Origin: Bacteroidia bacterium
GTDB taxonomy: Bacteria > Bacteroidota > Bacteroidia > Bacteroidales > Azobacteroidaceae
Reading direction: 5' to 3'
Assembly (NCBI GenBank): GCA_025999935.1
Contig: BNXY01000031.1
Span: 1 to 34,592 of the forward strand
Length of the DNA: 34,592 nucleotides
Shown here: one piece after another, positions 1 through 7,598 of the stretch
Numbering within the stretch: position 1 is the stretch's first letter
How the letters are laid out: each line of letters opens with the position of its first letter
Translations under genes and position numbers: made by a program
Notes under the pieces: generated by a model
What the model was told of the DNA's origin: nothing
The model's database searches: none
Seen by the model: only the letters and a program-made list of their open reading frames with translations

Positions 1-75
1 TTTCTATCTTTAATCAATTTTGTTTTTTAATGAAATAAAACTTGAAAAATAATTCAAATATTAAATATTATTTCA

Positions 76-83
76 TACATTTG
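76..83 (+). promoter_or_regulatory. Candidate -7 promoter box for hypC
   Basis: TACATTTG matches the Bacteroidota -7 consensus TAnnTTTG and lies 28 bases before the hypC start. No clear -33 TTTG at the usual spacing was found. The box lies within a spaced inverted repeat (TTCAAAT at 53-59, ATTTGAA at 79-85), which could be an operator. The call is from consensus matching only. Confidence 0.4.
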
Positions 84-111
84 AAAAAAATTTAATAATC
101 AATTTGACACT

Positions 112-351
112 ATGTGTTTAGCAGTTCCCGGTAAAATTATTTCTATCGACATTTCAGTTCCTGAATTGAAAATGGCAAAGGTGGATTTTGGAGGTATAAC
201 AAAGAATATTTGTGTTCAATGGGTAGATGCCGGGGAAGGGGATTATGTTTTGGCCCATGCGGGAATGGCTATTGCTTTGGTTGACGAAGAAATAGCCGAA
301 CAAACACTGGCTGATTTCGACACAATCTCTCGCTCATTAGATGCTAATTAA
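112..351 (+). CDS. hypC: Hydrogenase maturation chaperone HypC
   Basis: This small cytoplasmic chaperone (79 aa) of the HypC/HybG/HupF family works with HypD to assemble the Fe(CN)2CO unit and deliver it to the hydrogenase large subunit. The N-terminal MCLAVPG motif is diagnostic; Cys2, exposed after removal of Met1, is the residue known to contact HypD and the iron. The length is normal for the family. It is the first of three consecutive hyp genes, 9 bases before hypD. A -7 box upstream (76-83) suggests this is the first gene of the transcript. The partners hypA, hypB and hypF are not in the window and must lie elsewhere. Confidence 0.97.
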   Translation: MCLAVPGKIISIDISVPELKMAKVDFGGITKNICVQWVDAGEGDYVLAHAGMAIALVDEEIAEQTLADFDTISRSLDAN

Positions 352-360
352 GTACATTTT

Positions 361-1455
361 ATGCAATATTTAGACGATTATCGGAACAATGACCGGATAC
401 AAATGCTGGTTCTATCCATTCAAAGGGAAGCGGTTCATCCGTGGCGGATTATGGAGATTTGCGGAGGACAAACCCATACCATTGCCCGCTACCGGATAGA
501 GGAAATGCTCCCCCAGACCGTCGGATTGTTGCACGGCCCCGGTTGTCCCGTGTGCGTTACGCCGGAATCGATTATCGACCAAGCGCTGAAAATCGCCAAA
601 CGGCCGGAAGTGATTTTTACTTCTTTCGGCGATATGATGCGCGTTCCGGGAAGCGAAACCGATTTGTTGCAGTTGAAAGCCGGAGGCGCTGATGTACGGA
701 TGCTTTATTCGCCCTTGGATGCCGTTGAATTGGCGGCTGCCCACCCCGAAAAGGAAATTGTGTTTTTTGCCATCGGATTTGAAACCACAGCGCCTGTAAA
801 CCTAATGGCTCTGAAAGAAGCCGAAAGACGGCAGTTGAAAAATTTCTCCCTGCTGTGTTCGCTTTTTGCCGTTCCACCGGCCATTGAAATGATATTGAGC
901 CAGACGGACAACAAAATCGACGGTTTTTTGGCGGCGGGACATGTCTGCGCCATAACCGGAAATGAAGCCTACCACGATTTGTCTGCCCGCTACCGGCGAC
1001 CGATAGTCGTTACCGGTTTTGAACCGGCCGATTTGTTGTACGGTATTTACAAATGTGTCCGTCAATTGGAAAACCGTGAAGCCCGTGTGGAAAACGCTTA
1101 CAAAAGAGCAGTCCCCGAAAACGGAAATCCGGAGGCGCGTAAATTGATGGAAGAAGTTCTGGAACCGGTTGGACGGGAATGGCGGGGAATCGGATTTATT
1201 CCGGAAAGCGGTTTTGCTTTACGGGAAAAATACGCCGCTTACGATGCTTCGAAAAAATTTCCGTGCAACGAAGATACGAAGGGATGTGGCAACGGAAAAC
1301 AAGCATTGCGCTGCATTGCCGGAGAAATAATGAAAGGAAACAGCCGGGTGGCCGATTGCATGTATTTCGGTACAATTTGCAGTCCGCACCACCCGATAGG
1401 AGCGCCAATGGTTTCGGCCGAAGGAGTTTGCGCTGCGTATTATAACTATCAATAA
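361..1455 (+). CDS. hypD: Hydrogenase Fe-cofactor assembly protein HypD
   Basis: This 364-aa [4Fe-4S] protein forms the scaffold, with HypC, on which the CN and CO ligands are attached to the active-site iron. Visible hallmarks are CGGQTH near residue 36, GPGCPVC near residue 60, and the C-terminal cysteine-rich part including KGCGNG and the TICSPHHPIGAP segment, which hold the iron-sulfur cluster and the thiol-disulfide pair of the family. The length is typical. It starts 9 bases after hypC, and its stop codon is followed 9 bases later by the hypE start, so the three are almost certainly cotranscribed. Confidence 0.97.
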   Translation: MQYLDDYRNNDRIQMLVLSIQREAVHPWRIMEICGGQTHTIARYRIEEMLPQTVGLLHGPGCPVCVTPESIIDQALKIAKRPEVIFTSFGDMMRVPGSETDLLQLKAGGADVRMLYSPLDAVELAAAHPEKEIVFFAIGFETTAPVNLMALKEAERRQLKNFSLLCSLFAVPPAIEMILSQTDNKIDGFLAAGHVCAITGNEAYHDLSARYRRPIVVTGFEPADLLYGIYKCVRQLENREARVENAYKRAVPENGNPEARKLMEEVLEPVGREWRGIGFIPESGFALREKYAAYDASKKFPCNEDTKGCGNGKQALRCIAGEIMKGNSRVADCMYFGTICSPHHPIGAPMVSAEGVCAAYYNYQ

Positions 1456-1464
1456 TTGAATAAA

Positions 1465-2502
1465 ATGGAAATCAATTGTCCTGTTCCATACACCGAATCC
1501 GATTGTGTCCTGCTCGGCCACGGCAGCGGAGGACGTTTATCGCACCAATTGATACGGGATATTTTTTATCCCGCATTCCGGAATCCTTTGCTGGAACAAA
1601 ACCACGACGGATGCGTGTTTCCGGTAGAAGCCGGCCGGCTCGCTTATTCCACCGACACTTTTGTCGTAAACCCGATATTCTTCCCCGGAGGAAATATCGG
1701 CGATTTGGCAATAAACGGAACCGTAAACGATTTGGCCTGCTGCGGCGCCGAACCCCGATACCTGACCGCCGGATTTATTCTGGAAGAAGGTTTCCCGTTG
1801 GCCGATTTACAGCAAGTGGTCAACGCCATGCAATCGGCAGCCCAAAAGGCGAATGTGCAGATTGTGGCAGGCGATACCAAGGTAGTGGAACGGGGTAAAT
1901 GCGACAAGATTTTCATCAATACAAGCGGAATCGGGTTTGTTCCGCAAGGCGTTGATATAACGCCTTCGCAAGTCAGACCGGGAGATGCGGTTATTTGTAG
2001 CGGAGATATTGGCGTACACGGAATCACGATTCTGTCTTCCCGTGAAAGTCTCGGTTTTGAAACGAACTTGAAGAGCGATACGGCCACTTTGAACAAAATG
2101 ATTTCGCAGTTGATTCTATCTATCAACGAGGTGCACGTGCTGCGCGACCCGACGCGCGGAGGCGTCGGCACCACTTTGAACGAGATAGCCGCTTCGGCGA
2201 ATGTGGAAATAGAATTGGATGAAGCCTCCCTGCCGGTTCCCGAACCGGTGCGCGCCGCTTCGGAAATTTTGGGACTCGACCCCTTATACATTGCCAATGA
2301 AGGGGTCGTATTGGTTATTTTGCCTGAAAAATATGCGTTGGAAGCTGTTTCGATACTCCGTCAATTTCCGGAGGGAAAAAACGCAAAACGTATCGGACAG
2401 GTATTGACAGCCGGTAAGGCTTTGGTCAAGATGAAAACGATTTACGGGAACCACCGAATTGTTTCCATGCTGGCCGGAGATCAATTGCCGCGGATTTGCT
2501 GA
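1465..2502 (+). CDS. hypE: Hydrogenase maturation protein HypE (carbamoyl dehydratase)
   Basis: HypE converts the carbamoyl group placed on its C-terminal cysteine by HypF into a thiocyanate, using ATP, and passes cyanide to the HypC-HypD complex. The protein is 345 aa from the ATG at 1465; an in-frame TTG at 1456 directly after the hypD stop would add three residues and is less likely. It ends in PRIC, the invariant HypE tail bearing the acceptor cysteine. GHGSGG near the N-terminus and DPTRGGVGTTLNEIA are the family's AIRS/PurM-type ATP-binding motifs. It is the third gene of the hypCDE run and is followed by a weak hairpin with a T-run, then the RhuM cassette. Confidence 0.97.
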   Translation: MEINCPVPYTESDCVLLGHGSGGRLSHQLIRDIFYPAFRNPLLEQNHDGCVFPVEAGRLAYSTDTFVVNPIFFPGGNIGDLAINGTVNDLACCGAEPRYLTAGFILEEGFPLADLQQVVNAMQSAAQKANVQIVAGDTKVVERGKCDKIFINTSGIGFVPQGVDITPSQVRPGDAVICSGDIGVHGITILSSRESLGFETNLKSDTATLNKMISQLILSINEVHVLRDPTRGGVGTTLNEIAASANVEIELDEASLPVPEPVRAASEILGLDPLYIANEGVVLVILPEKYALEAVSILRQFPEGKNAKRIGQVLTAGKALVKMKTIYGNHRIVSMLAGDQLPRIC

Positions 2503-2523
2503 ACTCCTACTGAGGTTTTTTTT
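2502..2523 (+). terminator. Weak intrinsic terminator candidate after hypE
   Basis: A short imperfect hairpin (AACTCC, loop TACT, GAGGTT, with one mismatch and one G-T pair) is followed directly by eight T residues. It could end or attenuate the hypCDE transcript before the RhuM cassette. The stem is weak. Confidence 0.35.
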
Positions 2524-2530
2524 ATAAATT

Positions 2531-2551
2531 AAAAATAAAAGGATATTAAAA
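2531..2551 (+). repeat. Leader repeat copy 1 (RBS region of RhuM gene)
   Basis: The stretch containing ATAAAAGGATATTAAAAA lies immediately before the RhuM start codon and recurs almost exactly before the next gene (3577-3598). AAAGGA is a plausible ribosome-binding site, better than most in this window. The repetition suggests both genes arrived as a unit with matched translation signals. Confidence 0.75.
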
Positions 2552-3577
2552 ATGGAAAATACGTCTAAACAGCTTCAAATCCGTAATTCTACCGCCGATT
2601 TTCTGATTTTCACACGGCAAAGCGGCGAAGACGGAATCGCCGTGCGCGTGGAAGACGAAAATGTGTGGCTGCGAAGCGAGGCAATGGCGGAACTTTTTCA
2701 AAAAGACCGCCGTACCGTTCAAGAACATTTAAAAAATGTCTTTGTATCGGGCGAACTGGACGAAAATTCAGTATGCCGGATTTTCCGGCATACTGCCGAA
2801 GACGGCAAAAATTATCAGGTAAAATTTTACTCTCTGGAAGCCATTATTTCCGTTGGTTACCGTGTTGATTCTCAGCGTGCTGTCGAATTTCGCAAATGGG
2901 CGACAAAGGTGTTGAGCGAATTTTCAAAAAAAGGTTATGTGCTTGACAAAAACCGGTTGATTAACGACCAGATTTTTTCAAAACAGTATTTCGACGAATT
3001 GATTGCCGAAATTCAGGAAATCCGCGCAAGCGAACGGAAATTTTACCAAAAGATTACCGATATTTACGCAACTGCGGTAGATTATGACACAACGAGTCCG
3101 ACAACAAAGGAATTTTTTGCAACGGTACAAAATAAGCTGCATTTTGTGATACACCAGAATACAGCTGCCGAACTTATTATGAAACGCGCCAATGCTGCGA
3201 AAGAAAATATGGGCTTGACAAGCTGGAAAAACGCCCCGCACGGCAAAATTATCAAAACCGATGTAAGCATTGCAAAAAATTACCTCTCAAAACTTGAACT
3301 TTCGGAACTCAACGAAATTGTTACCATGTATCTTGATTACGCCAACCGTCAGGCGCGAAAATTCGTTCCCATGACAATGGAGGACTGGAAAAGCAAACTC
3401 GATATTTTTTTGAAACTGAACGACGAAGTAATTGGCGATGGCATAGGCAAAATTACCCATGAAATTGCCAAAGCGTTTGCCGAAAGCGAGTTTGAAAAAT
3501 ACCGCGTCATTCAGGATAAAACCTATAAATCCGATTTTGATAAATTGTTTGAAAATACACAAGATTTATTATTTTAA
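2552..3577 (+). CDS. RhuM family protein
   Basis: This 341-aa protein resembles the Virulence_RhuM family. The N-terminal part (about residues 14-130) contains the typical LRSEAMAELFQ, DRRTVQEHLKN and GYRVDSQRAVEFRKWATKVL stretches; the C-terminal half is helical and charged. The biochemical function of RhuM is not established. Genes of this family often sit inside type I restriction-modification or other defence loci, but no hsdR, hsdM or hsdS is seen here. The next gene is a DUF1016-type nuclease 21 bases downstream with an identical leader, so the two form a cassette. Base composition looks more AT-rich than the flanking hyp and hydrogenase genes, which suggests horizontal acquisition. The family call is from recognised motifs; any role in defence is inference. 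Confidence 0.85.
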   Translation: MENTSKQLQIRNSTADFLIFTRQSGEDGIAVRVEDENVWLRSEAMAELFQKDRRTVQEHLKNVFVSGELDENSVCRIFRHTAEDGKNYQVKFYSLEAIISVGYRVDSQRAVEFRKWATKVLSEFSKKGYVLDKNRLINDQIFSKQYFDELIAEIQEIRASERKFYQKITDIYATAVDYDTTSPTTKEFFATVQNKLHFVIHQNTAAELIMKRANAAKENMGLTSWKNAPHGKIIKTDVSIAKNYLSKLELSELNEIVTMYLDYANRQARKFVPMTMEDWKSKLDIFLKLNDEVIGDGIGKITHEIAKAFAESEFEKYRVIQDKTYKSDFDKLFENTQDLLF

Positions 3578-3598
3578 AAAATAAAAGGATATTAAAAA
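3577..3598 (+). repeat. Leader repeat copy 2 (RBS region of DUF1016 gene)
   Basis: This is the second copy of the leader at 2531-2551, with ATAAAAGGATATTAAAAA ending just before the ATG at 3599. It overlaps the last base of the RhuM stop codon, so the repeat fills the whole intergenic gap. Confidence 0.75.
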
Positions 3599-4717
3599 AT
3601 GGCAAATAACAATATAGAAAAAGTCAATTCGGGGTTAGTTGAATATCGGGATTTTTTGCAGGAAATTCTTGTCAAAATTCAATCGGCGCGCTACGAAATG
3701 CTACTGTCTGTCAGCAAACAAACCCTGTTGCTCTATTGGGACATCGGCAAAGCGGTAAGTAAGAAAATGAAATCAGGCGGCTGGGGGCAGTCGGTTGTGG
3801 AGCAACTCTCAAAAGATTTGCAAACCGAATTTCCGGGTGTGCGCGGTTTTTCGGCACGGAATATCTGGAATATGAAGAAATTTTATGAGTTTTATTCTGA
3901 ACTTTTAATTTCTGCACCCGTGGGTGCAGAATTACAAATTGCGAAAATAGAAAATTCTGCCACCGCGGTTGCAGAATTTGAAAACTTGCCGCCATTAGTG
4001 GCAGAAGTTGGTTGGAAACAAAACTGTATCATTCTCGAAAAATGTAAAAATCTGAAACAGATAGAGTTTTACCTGCGAATGACCAAAGAAAAAGGTTGGT
4101 CTCGACTTGATTTGCTCGAAAAAATCAAGAACAACTATTTTGAAAATCACTCGTTAGCGCAGAACAATTTTGAGCAAACTGTACCCGAAGAACTAAAAGC
4201 GCAGGTGGCGTGGGAATTTTTAGACGATTACAACGTAGAACTTATCAATCCCGACCAGCCTTTTTCCGAAAAAGCGCTCGAAAACGCCATTGTAGAAAAC
4301 ATTGTGAAATTTTTGCAGGAAATGGGTGGAAACTTTGCTTTTGTGGGCAGGCAATATCGCCTGACGCTTGACGAAAAGGAATATTTTGTTGATTTGCTCT
4401 TTTTCAATCTCAATTTGAACTGTTATGTGGTTTTTGAACTTAAAGCAAGAGAATTTCAACCCAAAGATTTTGGTCAAGTGCAAATGTATATGCAGTTAAT
4501 TAACAAACAATTAAAACAGCCGCACCACAATTCGACCATTGGCGTGATTGTATGCCGCGACAAAAACCGTTTGGAAGTAGAATATATGCTTGAACTCGCC
4601 AAAGACCCGATGGGCGTGGCGACATTCAATAAATACCGCGATTTGCCCGCCGAATATGCAAAATATCTGCCTTCCGAAGCAGAAATCGGCAAACGATTGA
4701 CAAATTTTACAGCGTAA
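3599..4717 (+). CDS. DUF1016/YhcG-type PD-(D/E)XK nuclease domain protein
   Basis: This 372-aa protein matches the YhcG/DUF1016 family. An N-terminal winged-helix-like DUF1016_N region (about 10-150) includes LLYWDIGKAVS and GFSARNIWNMKKFYE. A C-terminal PD-(D/E)XK nuclease fold follows, with catalytic-type residues Asp265 (FVDLLFF) and Glu280-Leu-Lys282 (VFELKA), then the DFGQVQMYM helix. These proteins are putative endonucleases often found as accessories of restriction-modification systems; none is adjacent. A variable linker at about residues 104-136 is encoded by short related palindromes (3910-4006). It follows the RhuM gene with the same leader and ends 40 bases before the hydrogenase small subunit gene, so the cassette lies inside the hydrogenase locus in the same orientation. 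Catalytic residues look intact; activity is not proven. Confidence 0.88.
   Translation: MANNNIEKVNSGLVEYRDFLQEILVKIQSARYEMLLSVSKQTLLLYWDIGKAVSKKMKSGGWGQSVVEQLSKDLQTEFPGVRGFSARNIWNMKKFYEFYSELLISAPVGAELQIAKIENSATAVAEFENLPPLVAEVGWKQNCIILEKCKNLKQIEFYLRMTKEKGWSRLDLLEKIKNNYFENHSLAQNNFEQTVPEELKAQVAWEFLDDYNVELINPDQPFSEKALENAIVENIVKFLQEMGGNFAFVGRQYRLTLDEKEYFVDLLFFNLNLNCYVVFELKAREFQPKDFGQVQMYMQLINKQLKQPHHNSTIGVIVCRDKNRLEVEYMLELAKDPMGVATFNKYRDLPAEYAKYLPSEAEIGKRLTNFTA
3910..4006 (+). repeat. Tandem short palindromes within the DUF1016 gene
   Basis: Two 22-base inverted repeats, both TTCTGC-N10-GCAGAA, lie at 3910-3931 (10-bp arms, perfect) and 3955-3976 (11-bp arms, one mismatch). Their starts are 45 bases apart, so they are in the same reading frame. 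A degenerate third copy ending in GCAGAA lies at 3985-4006. They encode a variable, presumably flexible linker between the N-terminal domain and the nuclease domain. Confidence 0.6.
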
Positions 4718-4757
4718 TTAACAAAAAAATTGAATCATTAATTTAATTTATTTTAAT

Positions 4758-5840
4758 ATGACAAAACACAAAGATTTATCCGTTTATGAAGAATGTCTGA
4801 AAAAAGGCGTTTCCCGTCGTGATTTTCTGAAATTCTGCACCGCCATGACGGCGATGATGGGATTGGAAACTTCCGGGCTGGCACAGGTAGTGGAAGCCTT
4901 GGAAAAGAAATCACGCCTTCCTGTTATCTGGCTGCACCTTCAGGAATGTACCTGTTGCAGCGAGTCTTTTATCCGTACCTCCCATCCGATTTTATCCACA
5001 CTGCTTTTCGACCAGATTTCGCTGGATTACACCGAAACATTGATGGCTGCATCCGGCGAACAAGCTGAAAAGTGCCTGCACGATACGATGGAGAAATACA
5101 AAGGAGAGTATATTTTGATGGTCGAAGGCTCCGTTCCTACCGGAAACGAGGCTTATTGCTGCATCGGCGGACGCAGCGCCAAACAAATTTTAGAGGAAGC
5201 CGCCGAACACGCAAAAGCCGTCGTTGCTTGGGGCAACTGCGCTTCCTCCGGTTGTGTGCAGGCTGCCAATCCCAACCCAACCGGCGCGAAAGCCGCTCGT
5301 AAACTTATCAAAGGAAAAACCGTTATCAACGTGCAAGGTTGTCCACCGATTGCCGAAGTGATGGCGGGCGTTGTGGTGCATTTACTTACTTTCGGAACTA
5401 TCCCTCAATTGGATGGTTTGGGACGTCCCAAGGCATTTTATTCCCGAAGGGTGCACGACACTTGCTACCGACGCGCCAACTTCGATGCCGGCCTGTTCGT
5501 GGAAAGTTTTGACGACGAAAACGCCAAACGCGGGTATTGCCTCTACAAAGTGGGATGTAAAGGCCCAAGCACCTATAACTCTTGCGGAATCATTAAATGG
5601 AATGAAGGAACAAGTTATCCCATCCAAAGCGGACATCCCTGTATAGGATGCAGTGAAGAAGGATTCTGGGACAACAGTCCGTTCTACAAGCGCGAACCGG
5701 TTATCAATGCATTCGGAATCGAAGCGACCGCCGACCAAATCGGTCTGGCTATCGGTGCGCTAACCGTTGCAGGTGTTACCGCTCATGCCGTAGCAACCAA
5801 TATCCGCAAGAAAAAACTGATTGAGAATGTGGAAGAATAA
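4758..5840 (+). CDS. hyaA: [NiFe]-hydrogenase small subunit, oxygen-tolerant type
   Basis: This is the electron-transfer subunit of a periplasm-facing uptake hydrogenase (360 aa), carrying three iron-sulfur clusters. A twin-arginine signal is clear: SRRDFLKF at residues 19-26 followed by a hydrophobic stretch. Cluster-binding cysteines are visible at ECTCCSES (Cys64, 66, 67), GNCASSGC (Cys161, 166) and QGCPP (Cys195). Cys66 and Cys166 correspond to the two supernumerary cysteines (19 and 120 of mature E. coli HyaA) that give a [4Fe-3S] proximal cluster in oxygen-tolerant enzymes; ordinary enzymes have Gly there. A C-terminal hydrophobic helix (about 328-350) ending in RKKK should anchor it in the membrane. 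The large subunit follows after 27 bases. The symbol follows E. coli Hyd-1; hydA or hynS are also used. Confidence 0.96.
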   Translation: MTKHKDLSVYEECLKKGVSRRDFLKFCTAMTAMMGLETSGLAQVVEALEKKSRLPVIWLHLQECTCCSESFIRTSHPILSTLLFDQISLDYTETLMAASGEQAEKCLHDTMEKYKGEYILMVEGSVPTGNEAYCCIGGRSAKQILEEAAEHAKAVVAWGNCASSGCVQAANPNPTGAKAARKLIKGKTVINVQGCPPIAEVMAGVVVHLLTFGTIPQLDGLGRPKAFYSRRVHDTCYRRANFDAGLFVESFDDENAKRGYCLYKVGCKGPSTYNSCGIIKWNEGTSYPIQSGHPCIGCSEEGFWDNSPFYKREPVINAFGIEATADQIGLAIGALTVAGVTAHAVATNIRKKKLIENVEE

Positions 5841-5867
5841 GTCAAACCATTTTAGAATAAAAAAATT

Positions 5868-7586
5868 ATGTCGGAAAGAATAGTTGTTGACCCTATCACT
5901 CGGATAGAAGGTCATTTAAGAATAGAAGCCGAGATTGAAAACGGAAAAATCAAAGACGCTTTCAGTTCGGGAACGATGGTACGGGGACTCGAAAAGATTG
6001 TTCAAGGCCGCGACCCGCGCGATGTCTGGGCTTTCGTAGGACGTGTGTGCGGCGTATGTACCTCGACCCATTCGCTGACCTCGGTGCGCGCTGTCGAAAA
6101 TGCGCTCAATATCGTTGTTCCGCCCAATGCGGAACTGATACGCAACATTATGGCCTGCGTTTTATACATGCACGACCATGTGGTGCATTTCTATCATTTA
6201 CATGCGCTGGACTGGGTGGATGTTGTTTCATCGCTCAAAGCCGACCCTGCCGCTGCTTCTGCCGCCGCAAAAGGCTTGTCGAATTGGCCAAAAACCTCGG
6301 AAGGGTATTTCAGAGATATTCAGAACCGCATCAAGAAATTCGTTGAAAGCGGTCAGTTAGGCATTTTTGCCAACGGCTACTGGGGACATCCGGCTTATAA
6401 ATTGACGCCGGAACAGAACCTGATTGCCGTTGCCCATTACCTCGAAGCATTGGAATGGCAAAAAGAGATTGTGAAAGTTCATGCCATATTCGGAGGAAAA
6501 AATCCGCATCCGAACTACATTGTGGGCGGTATGCCTTGCAGTGTTAATCTGGACGAAGCCAATGCCATCAATGCCGAGCGGTTGGCTTTTGTAAAACAAT
6601 TGCTGGAAGAGGCAAAGACTTTTATCAATCAAGTCTATATTCCCGATTTACTTTTGATTGCCGGTGTGTATAAAGACGAATGGGGTAAAATCGGCGGCGG
6701 AATCAGCAATTATATGTCTTTCGGGGATTTTCCGACCGATGGATATGGAAATATCGAGGGTTATAAAATGCCGCGGGGAATCATTCTTAACCGCGATTTG
6801 AGCCGGGTTCATCCCGTGGATGCCGATTCTCCCGAAGAAATCAAAGAATATATCTATCATTCATGGTATAAATACAGTCAGGGCGACAGCGCCGGATTGC
6901 ATCCCTACGATGGCGAAACCGAATTGAATTATACGGGTCCGAAACCACCGTATAAAAACTTGGATACCAATGATAAATACAGTTGGGTAAAAACCCCTCG
7001 ATGGAAAGAACAGGCGATGGAAGTAGGGCCTTTGTCCCGCTTATTAGTGGCTTATGCCGCCGGCGTGGAACCGCAGAAATCCTTGGTCGATTCGACGCTG
7101 AAACAATTGGATTTGCCTGCCGAAGCGCTATTCTCTACGCTTGGAAGAACAGCCGCTCGCGGATTGGAAACCAAATTGACGGCCGATTGGGCATTGGAAT
7201 TTTACGATTCTTTGATTCAGAATCTGAAAAGCGATTCGCGTACTGCCAATACGGAATTGTGGAGTGAAAATTTGTGGCCCAAAGAAGCGCAAGGCGTTGG
7301 ATTGACCGAGGCGCCCCGTGGAGCTTTGGCGCATTTCATCAAGATAAAAAACAACCGGGTGGAAAATTACCAGTTGGTTGTGCCCAGCACTTGGAATGCA
7401 TCTCCGCGCGACGAAAAAGGACAGCTTTCCGCTTACGAAGCCTCGTTGATTGGAACGCCGGTACACGACCCGAAACAGCCTTTGGAAATTCTGCGAACAA
7501 TTCACTCGTTCGACCCTTGTCTGGCTTGCGCCGTTCATCTTTACGACGAAAAAGGCGATTATGTTCATCAGATGGATACATTTTAA
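5868..7586 (+). CDS. hyaB: [NiFe]-hydrogenase large subunit
   Basis: This is the catalytic subunit (572 aa) holding the Ni-Fe(CN)2CO site that oxidises H2. The N-terminal signature RVCGVCTSTHS supplies Cys61 and Cys64; the C-terminal DPCLACAVH supplies Cys551 and Cys554. The 15 residues after His557 are the expected propeptide removed by the maturation protease after Ni insertion, and the protease gene lies two genes downstream. It has no signal peptide, as expected, because it is exported with the small subunit through Tat. It is cotranscribed with the small subunit (27-base gap) and the cytochrome b gene (12-base gap). The start at VVDPITRIEGH is typical for the family. Confidence 0.97.
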   Translation: MSERIVVDPITRIEGHLRIEAEIENGKIKDAFSSGTMVRGLEKIVQGRDPRDVWAFVGRVCGVCTSTHSLTSVRAVENALNIVVPPNAELIRNIMACVLYMHDHVVHFYHLHALDWVDVVSSLKADPAAASAAAKGLSNWPKTSEGYFRDIQNRIKKFVESGQLGIFANGYWGHPAYKLTPEQNLIAVAHYLEALEWQKEIVKVHAIFGGKNPHPNYIVGGMPCSVNLDEANAINAERLAFVKQLLEEAKTFINQVYIPDLLLIAGVYKDEWGKIGGGISNYMSFGDFPTDGYGNIEGYKMPRGIILNRDLSRVHPVDADSPEEIKEYIYHSWYKYSQGDSAGLHPYDGETELNYTGPKPPYKNLDTNDKYSWVKTPRWKEQAMEVGPLSRLLVAYAAGVEPQKSLVDSTLKQLDLPAEALFSTLGRTAARGLETKLTADWALEFYDSLIQNLKSDSRTANTELWSENLWPKEAQGVGLTEAPRGALAHFIKIKNNRVENYQLVVPSTWNASPRDEKGQLSAYEASLIGTPVHDPKQPLEILRTIHSFDPCLACAVHLYDEKGDYVHQMDTF

Positions 7587-7598
7587 AAAGAATGTCGT

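Noticed and set aside
1644..2297. Leftward 217-aa open frame opposite hypE
   Set aside because: Antisense shadow of a highly conserved hypE; no recognisable domain and no signals of its own.
2552..4717. Classical toxin-antitoxin pair
   Set aside because: Both genes are long (341 and 372 aa), belong to RhuM and DUF1016 families and do not overlap; size and families do not fit a toxin-antitoxin module.
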